Positions 16,601 through 22,870 of a DNA stretch of 22,870 nt are shown here, piece by piece (the stretch's first letter is position 1; each line of letters opens with the position of its first letter). The stretch lies in contig JBKHDD010000066.1 of NCBI GenBank assembly GCA_046541515.1, forward strand, positions 1 through 22,870, in the 5' to 3' direction. Position numbers and translations under genes: made by a program. The notes beneath the pieces were generated by a model. It was given only the letters and a program-made list of their open reading frames with translations. It was not told where the DNA came from and searched no databases. Source of the stretch: CAYFVR01 sp046541515. Its GTDB lineage: Bacteria; Desulfobacterota; Desulfobacteria; Desulfobacterales; Desulfococcaceae.

Positions 16601-17192
16601 CGTCGTCCACCACCAGAACGCGGAATTCCTTGCGCCGCTCTTCGGCGAGCTGGATGGCCCCGTTCGGGCAGACCGCCACGCAGGCCCCGCAGCGGGTGCA
16701 GGCGGCCATGTCGATGGCGTAGCTGTTGGGGATATTGTGGGGCACGGGCAGGTAAATGGCCTTGCGCGTCTTCATCCCGGCGTTGAATTCGTCGGGGACC
16801 TCCACCGGACAGACCGCCGCGCAATCGCCGCAACCCGCGCACAGGTCCGAATCGACCCAGCGGCGCCTGCGCTTGAGGGTGACTTCGAAATTCCCCGGTT
16901 CGCCGGAAACCGCTTCCAATTCGGTGTTCAGCAGAATCTCGATGTTTTCGTGGAACATCCCCTTGCGGAGGCAGAACTGGGAGCCGGCGTCCCGGTCCAC
17001 CAGCGGCAAGATCCGGCACATGCCGCACCGGTCGGTGGGAAACTGGAAATCCAGTTGGGACAGAACGCCGCCGATATGGGGCCGCCGGTCGGTCAGGGTC
17101 ACGCCGTATCCGTATTCCGCCAGATCGACCGCGGTTCGGATGCCGCCGATCCCCGCGCCGACCACCAGCGCGTTGCCGATTCTCCGTTTCAT
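13662..17192 (-). CDS. hdrA: Tandem HdrA with an internal response-regulator receiver domain
   Basis: This 1176-residue protein holds two HdrA-like modules. Module 1 has a FAD Rossmann motif GAGIGG (12-17), a C-G-M-C pair (56-59), two ferredoxin motifs (C118-C128 and C165-C175), then a complete receiver domain (about 190-310: D196/D197, phospho-acceptor D241 in LLDIKMPGMDG, K291 in LIKPFD), and then the rest of HdrA with C386, C399, C403-C404. Module 2 (about 595-1176) begins with the C-G-C-G domain, has Rossmann VVGGGIAGM (765-773), C915, C926, C930-C931 and two final [4Fe-4S] motifs (C1111-C1121, C1142-C1152), but lacks the C-x-x-C found at 56-59. A typical HdrA is about 650 residues. HdrA is the flavin bifurcation subunit; the receiver suggests phosphorylation control. 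The ATG at 17192 follows an AGAGAGG site. The protein is soluble. Confidence 0.93.
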   Translation of the reverse strand: MKRRIGNALVVGAGIGGIRTAVDLAEYGYGVTLTDRRPHIGGVLSQLDFQFPTDRCGMCRILPLVDRDAGSQFCLRKGMFHENIEILLNTELEAVSGEPGNFEVTLKRRRRWVDSDLCAGCGDCAAVCPVEVPDEFNAGMKTRKAIYLPVPHNIPNSYAIDMAACTRCGACVAVCPNGAIQLAEERRKEFRVLVVDDELIVRDSLKEWLAEEAGFSVEMAGSGAEAVAAVTEEPFHLVLLDIKMPGMDGVETLKKIGEIRPETRVVMITAYATVETAVEAMKVGALDYLIKPFDPDILVSKVTELYEDIVAPSEVRKNVGAVILCGGVDYFDPAKEGKNTFGYREHPDVVTSLEFERILSGTGPTGGNLLRPSNGEPVRSIAWIQCVGSRDLQTGADFCSNVCCMYAIKEALVATDRAEAAGESLDAAIYYMDMRTFGKPYQRYRDRAENERGVRFEKARIHSVVPDAAGGKLKLRNVRLSGEIVEEAYDLVVLPVGQRPAAGTERLAEICGLSRNEWGFCESAPFSMAASENKGVFLGGSFTGLKDINESVTRASAAAVSASRLLHAGGGSLSVESAPADEAPVRDVSRELPAVHLILCGCGEENAAYLAELTATDWRRTDPAVAEVTVVERICTAGGWAALEAAVKKTPGNRILVGACLPYVYARKLRGLGQTAALDPRLIDVVDIRTPIFAHRPAGPVGAVEADGDTDTPAADPATEAPSKATADAAVVSAMRSELEMGIARLKRINPEPSPSMKVVQKALVVGGGIAGMTAALAVADHGFPVTLVERAESLGGNLSWLKRTLDGRETAPLLNETLARIEKHPRIAVRTGAQVVAAFGDVGRFWSTIETATGEVESLEHGVVILAAGGAEAETTSYAHGNSPRIVTQKEYAEQLNENTLDPAALRTVVMIQCVDSREEPRNYCSRVCCTATLKNALHLRAQNPDTRIFVLYRDMMSYGFTESYFTQARKAGIVFIPYTLDRKPSVEPAESGETVRVSAFEPIIGRDVAVDADLVVLATGVVPRLSRELADAYGATVDPDGFFQEADFKWRPVDSLKEGVFACGLALGPRSIPESIASAEAAAQRGLRIIARESIPAGKVVAGVHASLCALCERCIETCPYEARRIDEETERVVVNPAMCQGCGACAAVCPNGASYLESYPLEQMLEMIDAAVA

Positions 17193-17235
17193 AAACGCCT
17201 CTCTTCTCCGGGTGTTGAATGGGCTACCCGCCGAA

Positions 17236-18378
17236 TCAATCCATCCCCACCACCTCCTGGAATTCCGATTCGCGGAATTCGGACATGGGCGGTTTTTCCT
17301 CCACGCTCCGGCCGGCCTCGTAGCCGAAGGCGGTCTGGGTCCGGTGGGCCACGGTGCGGAACAGCTCCGCCAGCGGGATCTCGTTGGGGCAGGCGTTGGA
17401 ACATTGCCCGCAGCCGACGCAGGCCAGGCTCATGTGGGCCATGCGGGTCATGTGGTAGAAGACGGTGTCCGTCGGCATTTTCACCGCGCCCTTGCGCTCG
17501 GCCCATCGGAGATACCGGGACGGGTCGTGGTCCATGGCCTCGGTGAGAAACACGCATTCCTTGCAGTAGCAGACCGGGCAGGCCACGCGACAGTTGTAGC
17601 AGTTGACGCAGGCGGACAGGTAGCCGGCGAGCTTTTCCAGGCTGTCCGTTTTCTCCGCCGTTTCCGCGAACATGGCGTCCCGGGCGGCGGTCCGCGCCCC
17701 GATCAGTTTTTCCACCGCCGCCGCCCGGCCCGAGGGCTCGATGAAATCGGTCAACCCCAACTCCGAAAGGATCGCCGTCCCGGCCTCCGTGCCCGCCTGG
17801 ACCATCAGTTCTTTTTTCGCGTCCATCCCCAGCAGGCCCACCCGGATGTCCGCGCCGTCGGGAACGGGATGGTCGCAGGTGCGACAGGCCGCCATGAGGT
17901 CCCGGCCGTCGAAGGCCGTTTGTCCGTCGTTCAGGGCGCTCCGGACGAATTCGTTTTCCTTGGACGGGTCCGCTTCGGCGGCGAAGGCGAGGTAGTCCTT
18001 GTTGGCGAAGGCCCCCGGACAGTCCGCGCCGACGATGATCAGGTTCTCCATGCGACCCTGCTTGAGCTTGACCAGCTCCACGAAGGCCCGGATTTCGCAG
18101 GGCCGCAGCACCGCCGCGATTTTGCCGCCGAAGGGCTTCCGGGTGAGCTTGGAGACGACCTTCGCCGCGTTGAGCGGGAAGGAAGGCGCCAGCGGCGCGG
18201 CGGCGTCCAGGGCTTCGGGATCGCTCACCAGCGTCGGCATGGCCATGGCCGTCGCGGTCGGCCGCAGGGGAACCAGCACGGCGCGGATGTCGGCCAGCGC
18301 CAGAATGGATGCCAGCAGGGCCCGGAACGCGCCCTGCGTATCCCCGTCCTTGATGTCGATTTTGCGGGTATTGGACAT
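17236..18378 (-). CDS. frhB: FrhB/FdhB-like iron-sulfur protein
   Basis: This 380-residue protein is of the coenzyme F420 hydrogenase/dehydrogenase beta type. The signature RPCE at 92-95 (C94), C120, and C165/C168 belong to the flavin domain. The C-terminus has two [4Fe-4S] motifs, C257/C260/C263/C267 and C320/C323/C326/C330, plus an extra cysteine cluster at C270, C272 and C275. Relatives join a flavin-linked donor (F420H2, formate or NAD(P)H) to an iron-sulfur chain. Which one is used cannot be told from sequence. It starts at ATG 18378 after CGGAGGG, 43 bases before hdrA, and should feed electrons into the HdrA complex. A fit to the FdhB half of formate dehydrogenase is possible, but no FdhA is in the window. 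Confidence 0.85.
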   Translation of the reverse strand: MSNTRKIDIKDGDTQGAFRALLASILALADIRAVLVPLRPTATAMAMPTLVSDPEALDAAAPLAPSFPLNAAKVVSKLTRKPFGGKIAAVLRPCEIRAFVELVKLKQGRMENLIIVGADCPGAFANKDYLAFAAEADPSKENEFVRSALNDGQTAFDGRDLMAACRTCDHPVPDGADIRVGLLGMDAKKELMVQAGTEAGTAILSELGLTDFIEPSGRAAAVEKLIGARTAARDAMFAETAEKTDSLEKLAGYLSACVNCYNCRVACPVCYCKECVFLTEAMDHDPSRYLRWAERKGAVKMPTDTVFYHMTRMAHMSLACVGCGQCSNACPNEIPLAELFRTVAHRTQTAFGYEAGRSVEEKPPMSEFRESEFQEVVGMD

Positions 18379-18467
18379 GGTTTCCCTCCGGATTGACCTG
18401 ACGTTGCTTTTACGATCAAACGATCGACTGCGTTGGGTAGCCTCCCTCTTGGCGCGCCTCCGTCCCC

Positions 18468-18545
18468 CCCGGGAGCGACGAGTTGCACTCGTCGAATCGG
18501 CGCTCCGCCGGAGCCGGGCGACGAGTACAACTCGTCGCTCCCGGG
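18468..18545. repeat. REPIN-like inverted pair, copy 2
   Basis: Two 27-base units (18468-18494 and 18519-18545) face each other, 24 bases apart. The right unit, reverse-complemented, is identical to the left unit of copy 1. The spacer itself is palindromic (GGCGCTCCGCCGGAGCC). It fills most of the 198-base gap between the MvhD-like and FrhB-like genes, inside the presumed operon. Confidence 0.8.
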
Positions 18546-18576
18546 AATTCCGACGTCGCGGATCAGCGGAATCCCC

Positions 18577-18999
18577 TCACACCACCATCTTCATCTTCGC
18601 CTGGCCGGGCCCCAGGGGCTTGAGCTGGCGGACCATTTCGCGGATGGTTTCGGCGAACTGGATGCCGTCGCTGGCCCCGATCCAGGTGAGGCGAAGCCGT
18701 TCCGGCTCGAAGCCGAACCGGGGCAGCAGCTCCTTGAGCAGCTTGGCGCGGCGGCGGGCCTTGTAATTTCCGTTGATGTAATGGCAGTCGCCGGGATGGC
18801 AGCCGCTGACCAGGACCCCGTCCGCGCCTTCCAGGAAGGCTTTGAGGACGTACTGGGCGTCCACCATGCCGGTGCACATCACCCGGATCATGCGGACGTT
18901 CTTGGGAATCGTCAGCCGGGACGTTCCCGCCAGATCGGCGGCGGTGTAGGTGCACCAGTTGCAGACGAAAGCCACGATCGTGGGTTCAAAATCCTCCAT
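18577..18999 (-). CDS. mvhD: MvhD-like [2Fe-2S] electron-transfer subunit
   Basis: This 140-residue protein has the five-cysteine pattern of the MvhD/HdrA-associated delta subunit: C13, C16, C42, C67, C72, with motifs CNWCTY and SGCHPGDCHY. MvhD links a hydrogenase or other donor module to HdrA. Here there is no hydrogenase, so the donor is more likely the NuoF-like or FrhB-like protein. The start ATG at 18999 follows GAGGGAGG, 42 bases after the upstream stop. A REPIN repeat follows the gene. Confidence 0.95.
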   Translation of the reverse strand: MEDFEPTIVAFVCNWCTYTAADLAGTSRLTIPKNVRMIRVMCTGMVDAQYVLKAFLEGADGVLVSGCHPGDCHYINGNYKARRRAKLLKELLPRFGFEPERLRLTWIGASDGIQFAETIREMVRQLKPLGPGQAKMKMVV

Positions 19000-19041
19000 G
19001 GGTTCCTCCCTCGGGTTCGGTCGTCCGGTGGATCGCGGGAA

Positions 19042-20844
19042 TCACACGCCCAGCGCCGACAGCGCGTCCATCACGCCTTCGAATTCCGCGAAGATCTGGC
19101 GCGGGGTGAAATGGCGGACCCGGGCCGCGCCGCTGGGGCAGAAGCCGGAGCAGCTTCCGCAGCCCTTGCAGACCGCCTCGTTGACCACGGAAACCCCGCG
19201 CCGCTCGTCGAATTCGATGGCCGAATAGGGGCACAGGCCGATGCAGGTCTGGCAGCCGGCGCAGATGTCCGGGTCGATCCAGGAAATGGCCGAGGGCACT
19301 TCCACCCGGCCCCGGGTCGCCAGGGCCAGGGCCTTGGCCGCCGCGCCGGAGGCCTGGGCCACGGCGTCCGGGATGTCCTTGGGCCCCTGGCAGGCCCCGG
19401 CCAGAAACACGCCGTCGGTGGCGGTGTTCAGCGGCCCCAGCTTGGGATGCTCTTCCAAAAAGAAACCGTCCGCCCCGATGTTCACCCCGAAGACCCGGCC
19501 CACGTCCACCGCGTCCTTGCGGGCCTCCACGGCGGCGCAGAGAATCACCATGTCCACCGGCACCCGCAGGGTCTTGCCCAGCAGGGTGTCCTCGGCGATG
19601 GCCACCAGCTTGCCCGCCTCGTGGGGCGCGGCGGCCCGGTCGGTGATCTCCGCCACCTTGCCCCGGATGAAGGTCGTCCCCTCCTCCTGACAGCGGCGAA
19701 AGAACTCTTCGTAGCCCTTCCCGAAGCAGCGCTGGTCGATGTAGAAATCGTACACCCGGGTGTCGTGGCCCACCTTCTCCTTGAGCAGATGGGTGTATTT
19801 CAGGGCGTACATGCAGCAGACCCGGGAGCAGTATTCGTGGTAGTTGACATCCCGGCTGCCGATGCAGTGGAGGATGGCCACGCTTCGGGGCGTCCGGGTC
19901 AATTCCCCGTTCTCGTCCCGGATCCGAATCTTCCCGCCGGTGGGCCCCGTGGCGTTGCTGAGGCGCTCGAACTCCAGGCTGGTGAAGACGTTGGGATACC
20001 GGCCGTATCCGAACTGCCGCATGGGCGTCGGGTCCATGAGATCGAAGCCGGTGGCCAGGATGATGGAACCCACTTCGATCTCCTCGATCTCCTCCTCCTG
20101 GGTGAAGTCGATGGCCCCGGCCTCGCAGACGGTCTGGCAGATGCCGCAGTTGCCGGTCTGGACGTGGGCGCAGGTCTCGCCGTCGATGACCGCCGCCAGG
20201 GGCACGGCCTGGGGAAAGGGCAGATAGATCGGCTTGCGGGGCCCCAGCTTTTCGTCCCAATCCGAGAGCAGCGGCCGCGCGGGCAGGCCGGTGATGTCCG
20301 CCAGTTTGATGTGACCGGTGGGACAGACGGTGGCGCAGGCCCCGCAGGCTTGGCAGACGTCGGTCTGGAGATGGAAGGGCGTCTCCACCCGGGCCTCGAC
20401 GCCCCGCCCCACCATGCCGATGGCGCCGACGCCCATCCGCTCCTCGCAGATCCGGACGCAGAGGCCGCAGAGCACGCAGTCGTCGTCCTTGAGCTTGAAG
20501 CGCGGCTCGTGAACGTCGAACCGGGCGGCCAGTTGTTGGACGAATTCGTTGTTGGGACAGCGGGCCAGCAACAGCTCCGCGATCATCCGCCGGTGCCGGT
20601 CGAGGGACTCGGACTCGGTCCGGACGGCCATGCCCTCCCAAATGGGATGGTTGCAGGCGGTCACGAATTTGGTCCGCCGACCGTCGAACAGCTCCACCGT
20701 GCACAGGCGACAGAGGCCGGCCGGTTCCAGGGCGTCGTGGTGGCAGAGGGTGGGGATGGGGACTTTGTTCCGCCGGGCCACGTCCAGAATGGTCTCCCCG
20801 GCTTCGCCTTGAACGCTTTTTCCGTTGAGCATGAAGGAAATCAT
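19042..20844 (-). CDS. NuoG-type ferredoxin fused to an HdrA core
   Basis: This 600-residue fusion begins with a NuoG/HndD-like part: a plant-type [2Fe-2S] site (C34, C45, C48, C64), then two [4Fe-4S] motifs (C123/C126/C129/C133 and C164/C167/C170/C174). From about residue 205 it continues as HdrA: a ferredoxin-like group (C225, C233, C236, C240), flavin motif IILATGFD, CIGSRD with C327, C339, C343-C344, and two C-terminal [4Fe-4S] motifs (about 530-575). The usual HdrA N-terminal G-x-G-x-x-G Rossmann motif is missing. NuoG molybdopterin-like and H-cluster domains are absent. It pairs with the NuoF-like protein upstream and would pass electrons from NADH to the HdrA system. The ATG at 20844 has an AAGGGCGG site. 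Confidence 0.9.
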   Translation of the reverse strand: MISFMLNGKSVQGEAGETILDVARRNKVPIPTLCHHDALEPAGLCRLCTVELFDGRRTKFVTACNHPIWEGMAVRTESESLDRHRRMIAELLLARCPNNEFVQQLAARFDVHEPRFKLKDDDCVLCGLCVRICEERMGVGAIGMVGRGVEARVETPFHLQTDVCQACGACATVCPTGHIKLADITGLPARPLLSDWDEKLGPRKPIYLPFPQAVPLAAVIDGETCAHVQTGNCGICQTVCEAGAIDFTQEEEIEEIEVGSIILATGFDLMDPTPMRQFGYGRYPNVFTSLEFERLSNATGPTGGKIRIRDENGELTRTPRSVAILHCIGSRDVNYHEYCSRVCCMYALKYTHLLKEKVGHDTRVYDFYIDQRCFGKGYEEFFRRCQEEGTTFIRGKVAEITDRAAAPHEAGKLVAIAEDTLLGKTLRVPVDMVILCAAVEARKDAVDVGRVFGVNIGADGFFLEEHPKLGPLNTATDGVFLAGACQGPKDIPDAVAQASGAAAKALALATRGRVEVPSAISWIDPDICAGCQTCIGLCPYSAIEFDERRGVSVVNEAVCKGCGSCSGFCPSGAARVRHFTPRQIFAEFEGVMDALSALGV

Positions 20845-20892
20845 GATCCGCCCTTCTTCCCGAAATCCTCGGTTGGATTGAACGGCCGAACG

Positions 20893-20928
20893 TCTTTTCC
20901 GAAAATCCCCCCGCCCCTTCGGAAAAGA
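20893..20928 (-). other. Perfect 11-bp stem-loop between the nuoF-like gene and the nuoG-hdrA fusion
   Basis: TCTTTTCCGAA pairs with TTCGGAAAAGA around a 14-base G/C-rich loop. It lies in the 109-base gap upstream of the fusion gene. The stem's own U-rich side is not followed by further U, so I read it as an intercistronic processing or stability element, possibly an attenuator. Confidence 0.45.
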
Positions 20929-20953
20929 GGAGAGCGAAGGAATCTCGTCCCCA

Positions 20954-22867
20954 TCAACGAATCGCGATGGCGTCGAATTTGCACGATTCGTAGCAGATGG
21001 AACATTTGATGCATTGGCTCTGGTCGATGACGTGGGCCGCCTTTTTCTCGCCGGAAATGGCGTCCTGGGGACACCGCTTGGCGCAACGCCCGCAGCCGGT
21101 GCAGGTTTCCGGGTCGATTTCGTAGTAAAAGAGATTCTTGCAGACCCCGGCCCGGCATTTTTTCTCGTAGATATGGGATTCGTATTCCTCGCGGAAATAC
21201 TGGATCGTGCTCTTGACCGGGTTTGGGGCCGAACCGCCCAGGGCGCAGAGGGAGAGGTGAGTCACCGTGTCGCTCAAGGATTCCAGCAGCTCGATGTCGC
21301 CGTCCTTGCCCCGCCCCTCGCAGATGTCGGCGAGAATCTCCAGCAACCGGTCGATGCCCTCCCGGCAGGGGATGCACTGGCCGCAGGATTCCTCCTTGAG
21401 AAAATCCAGGAAATAGCGGGCCAGATCCACCATGCAGGTGTTCTGGTCCATGACGATCATGCCGCCGGAGCCCATCATGGACCCGGCCTCGGTCAGCCGT
21501 TCGTAGTCCACCGGCAGGTCCAGCAGCGCCGCCGGAATGCAGCCGCCGGAGGGACCGCCGGTCTGCACCGCCTTGAACGCCTTCTTTTTGGGGATGCCCC
21601 CGCCGATCTCCTGAATGATGGTCTTCAGCGGCGTGCCCATGGGCACTTCCACCAGACCGGTGTTTTTGACCTTGCCGACCAGGGAGAAAACCTTGGCGCC
21701 CTTGCTCTTTTCGGTGCCCATGCCCGCGTACCAGGCCGCGCCCCGCCCGATGATGGCCGGGACGTTGGCCAGGGTTTCCACGTTGTTCAGCGAGGTGGGA
21801 CGGTCGCGGTAGCCCCGCTCCACCGAGCGGATGTATTTGGCCCGGGGACGGCCCACCTTGCCCTCCAAGGAGCGCATGAGCGCCGTGGATTCGCCGCAGA
21901 CGAAGGCCCCCGCGCCGGTGCTGATCCGGATGGCGAAATCCAGATCGCTCCCCATGATCTTCTCCCCCAGCAGCCCGGCCGCCTCGGCCCGGCGGATGGC
22001 CTCGGTCAGCCGCACCACCGCCAGGGGATATTCGTTGCGGACGTAGATATAGCCTTCCTTCGCCCCCACGGCGTGGGCGGCGATCAACATCCCCTCCAGA
22101 ATGCCGTGGGGATCGCCTTCCAGGATGCTCCGGTCCATGTAGGCCCCGGGGTCGCCCTCGTCGGCGTTGCAGATCACGTATTTGGGCTCGCCTTCGGCCT
22201 TGCGGCAGGAGGCCCATTTGATTCCCGTGGGAAATCCGGCCCCGCCCCGGCCCCGCAAGCCGGAGGCCTTGATTTCCTCGACGACCCGCTCCGGTTCCAT
22301 TTCGTGGAGGCAGCGGTACAGGGAAAAATAGCCGCCGCGCGCCACGTATTCCGCCAGATCGTCGGGATCGAGATAGCCGCAGTTGCGCAGGGCGATCTTG
22401 CACTGGGGCTTGTAGAACGGGATTTTCTCCAGCACCGGAACGCCGTCTTCGGAATCGCCGGCGGATCGATCCGACAACTTGTCCGGCAACGGGTCCTCCT
22501 CCAGGATGGAGCGGGAGACGGTCATCTTGCCAAGGACGAATTTCTTGGGATACCGCCCCTGGCGATGAGCCTCCACAATCTCCTCGATCCGGTCCGGCGT
22601 GACGTGGTGGTAGGCGATCCGGGGCTGGCCCGGGGCCAGGATGTCCACCAGCGGCTCCTGTTCGCAGAAGCCCATGCAGCCGGTTTTGGCGACCCGCGCC
22701 CCGTTGCCGCCGTAAAGTTCCACAGCCCGGGCGAAGGTGTCGCCGGCCCCGGCGGCGATGCCGCAGGAGGCCATGCCGATGTTGATGCGCAACTCCGGCG
22801 ACGCGTACAGGGATTTCTGTCCGGCTTCCTTCAGCGCGTGCAGATCGTCGATGGTGTTGACTTTCAC
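20954..22867 (-). CDS. nuoF: NuoF/HndC-like NADH-binding flavoprotein
   Basis: This 637-residue protein has three parts. An N-terminal thioredoxin-like [2Fe-2S] domain has C35, C64, C68. The NuoF core has the NAD(H) glycine loop GRGGAGFPTG (206-215), the FMN-site segment CNADEGDPGAYMDR (233-246) and the cluster ligands C495, C498, C501 and C541. Two C-terminal [4Fe-4S] motifs are C589-C599 and C619-C629. Length and layout match HndC/HymB subunits of bifurcating NAD-dependent hydrogenases. It should oxidise NADH or reduce NAD+ and exchange electrons with the NuoG-HdrA fusion. The start is taken as GTG at 22867, three bases from the window edge, so an upstream start cannot be excluded. A NuoE-like gene is expected just outside the window. 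Confidence 0.93.
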   Translation of the reverse strand: MKVNTIDDLHALKEAGQKSLYASPELRINIGMASCGIAAGAGDTFARAVELYGGNGARVAKTGCMGFCEQEPLVDILAPGQPRIAYHHVTPDRIEEIVEAHRQGRYPKKFVLGKMTVSRSILEEDPLPDKLSDRSAGDSEDGVPVLEKIPFYKPQCKIALRNCGYLDPDDLAEYVARGGYFSLYRCLHEMEPERVVEEIKASGLRGRGGAGFPTGIKWASCRKAEGEPKYVICNADEGDPGAYMDRSILEGDPHGILEGMLIAAHAVGAKEGYIYVRNEYPLAVVRLTEAIRRAEAAGLLGEKIMGSDLDFAIRISTGAGAFVCGESTALMRSLEGKVGRPRAKYIRSVERGYRDRPTSLNNVETLANVPAIIGRGAAWYAGMGTEKSKGAKVFSLVGKVKNTGLVEVPMGTPLKTIIQEIGGGIPKKKAFKAVQTGGPSGGCIPAALLDLPVDYERLTEAGSMMGSGGMIVMDQNTCMVDLARYFLDFLKEESCGQCIPCREGIDRLLEILADICEGRGKDGDIELLESLSDTVTHLSLCALGGSAPNPVKSTIQYFREEYESHIYEKKCRAGVCKNLFYYEIDPETCTGCGRCAKRCPQDAISGEKKAAHVIDQSQCIKCSICYESCKFDAIAIR

Positions 22868-22870
22868 GGC

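Noticed and set aside
13263..17546. 1427-residue open frame on the plus strand
   Set aside because: Antisense to hdrA, which has clear motifs throughout. The plus-strand product is His/Gly/Arg-rich with no recognisable domain.

Overview
The window is G+C-rich and almost entirely coded on the minus strand, so transcription runs from high to low coordinates. Heterodisulfide-reductase (Hdr) modules, a candidate selenocysteine codon, a sensor kinase with c-type heme motifs and a sigma54 activator together suggest an anaerobe of the Desulfobacterota type (sulfate reducer or syntroph). That assignment is inference; there is no rRNA or marker gene here.

Region 1 (22867 down to 10563) is a long electron-transfer gene cluster. 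In transcription order it holds: a NuoF/HndC-like NADH-binding flavoprotein; a fusion of a NuoG-type ferredoxin N-terminus with an HdrA core; an MvhD-like [2Fe-2S] subunit; an FrhB/FdhB-like iron-sulfur protein; a 1176-residue double HdrA with a response-regulator receiver (REC) domain inside its first half; HdrC; HdrB; and a DsrK/HdrD-like iron-sulfur protein. The last is read through an in-frame UGA that replaces the Cys of an E-C-G-H motif and is followed by a SECIS-like hairpin. The likely job is NADH-linked, flavin-based electron bifurcation or confurcation ending in HdrB and the selenoprotein. Two inverted-pair palindromic repeats (REPIN-like) and several stem-loops sit between these genes.

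Region 2 (10486 down to 4664) is a three-gene regulatory block: a membrane histidine kinase with two c-type heme motifs in its extracytoplasmic loop, a sigma54 enhancer-binding protein with PAS domains and no REC domain, and a soluble REC-PAS-histidine kinase. All three carry Cys-rich PAS segments. The regulator has no receiver, while receivers occur in the second kinase and in HdrA. This raises the possibility that the kinases act on the HdrA enzyme directly. A terminator-like hairpin separates the first kinase from the other two genes.

Region 3 (4663 down to 1) starts with a 417-base leader of visibly lower G+C, with a good sigma70 promoter and several palindromes. It drives three tightly packed genes whose visible products lack cysteine: a 198-residue protein, a 1080-residue acidic helical-repeat protein, and a third gene cut by the window edge. 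They resemble structural parts of a phage-tail-like or injection particle only in general character; I do not recognise the families.
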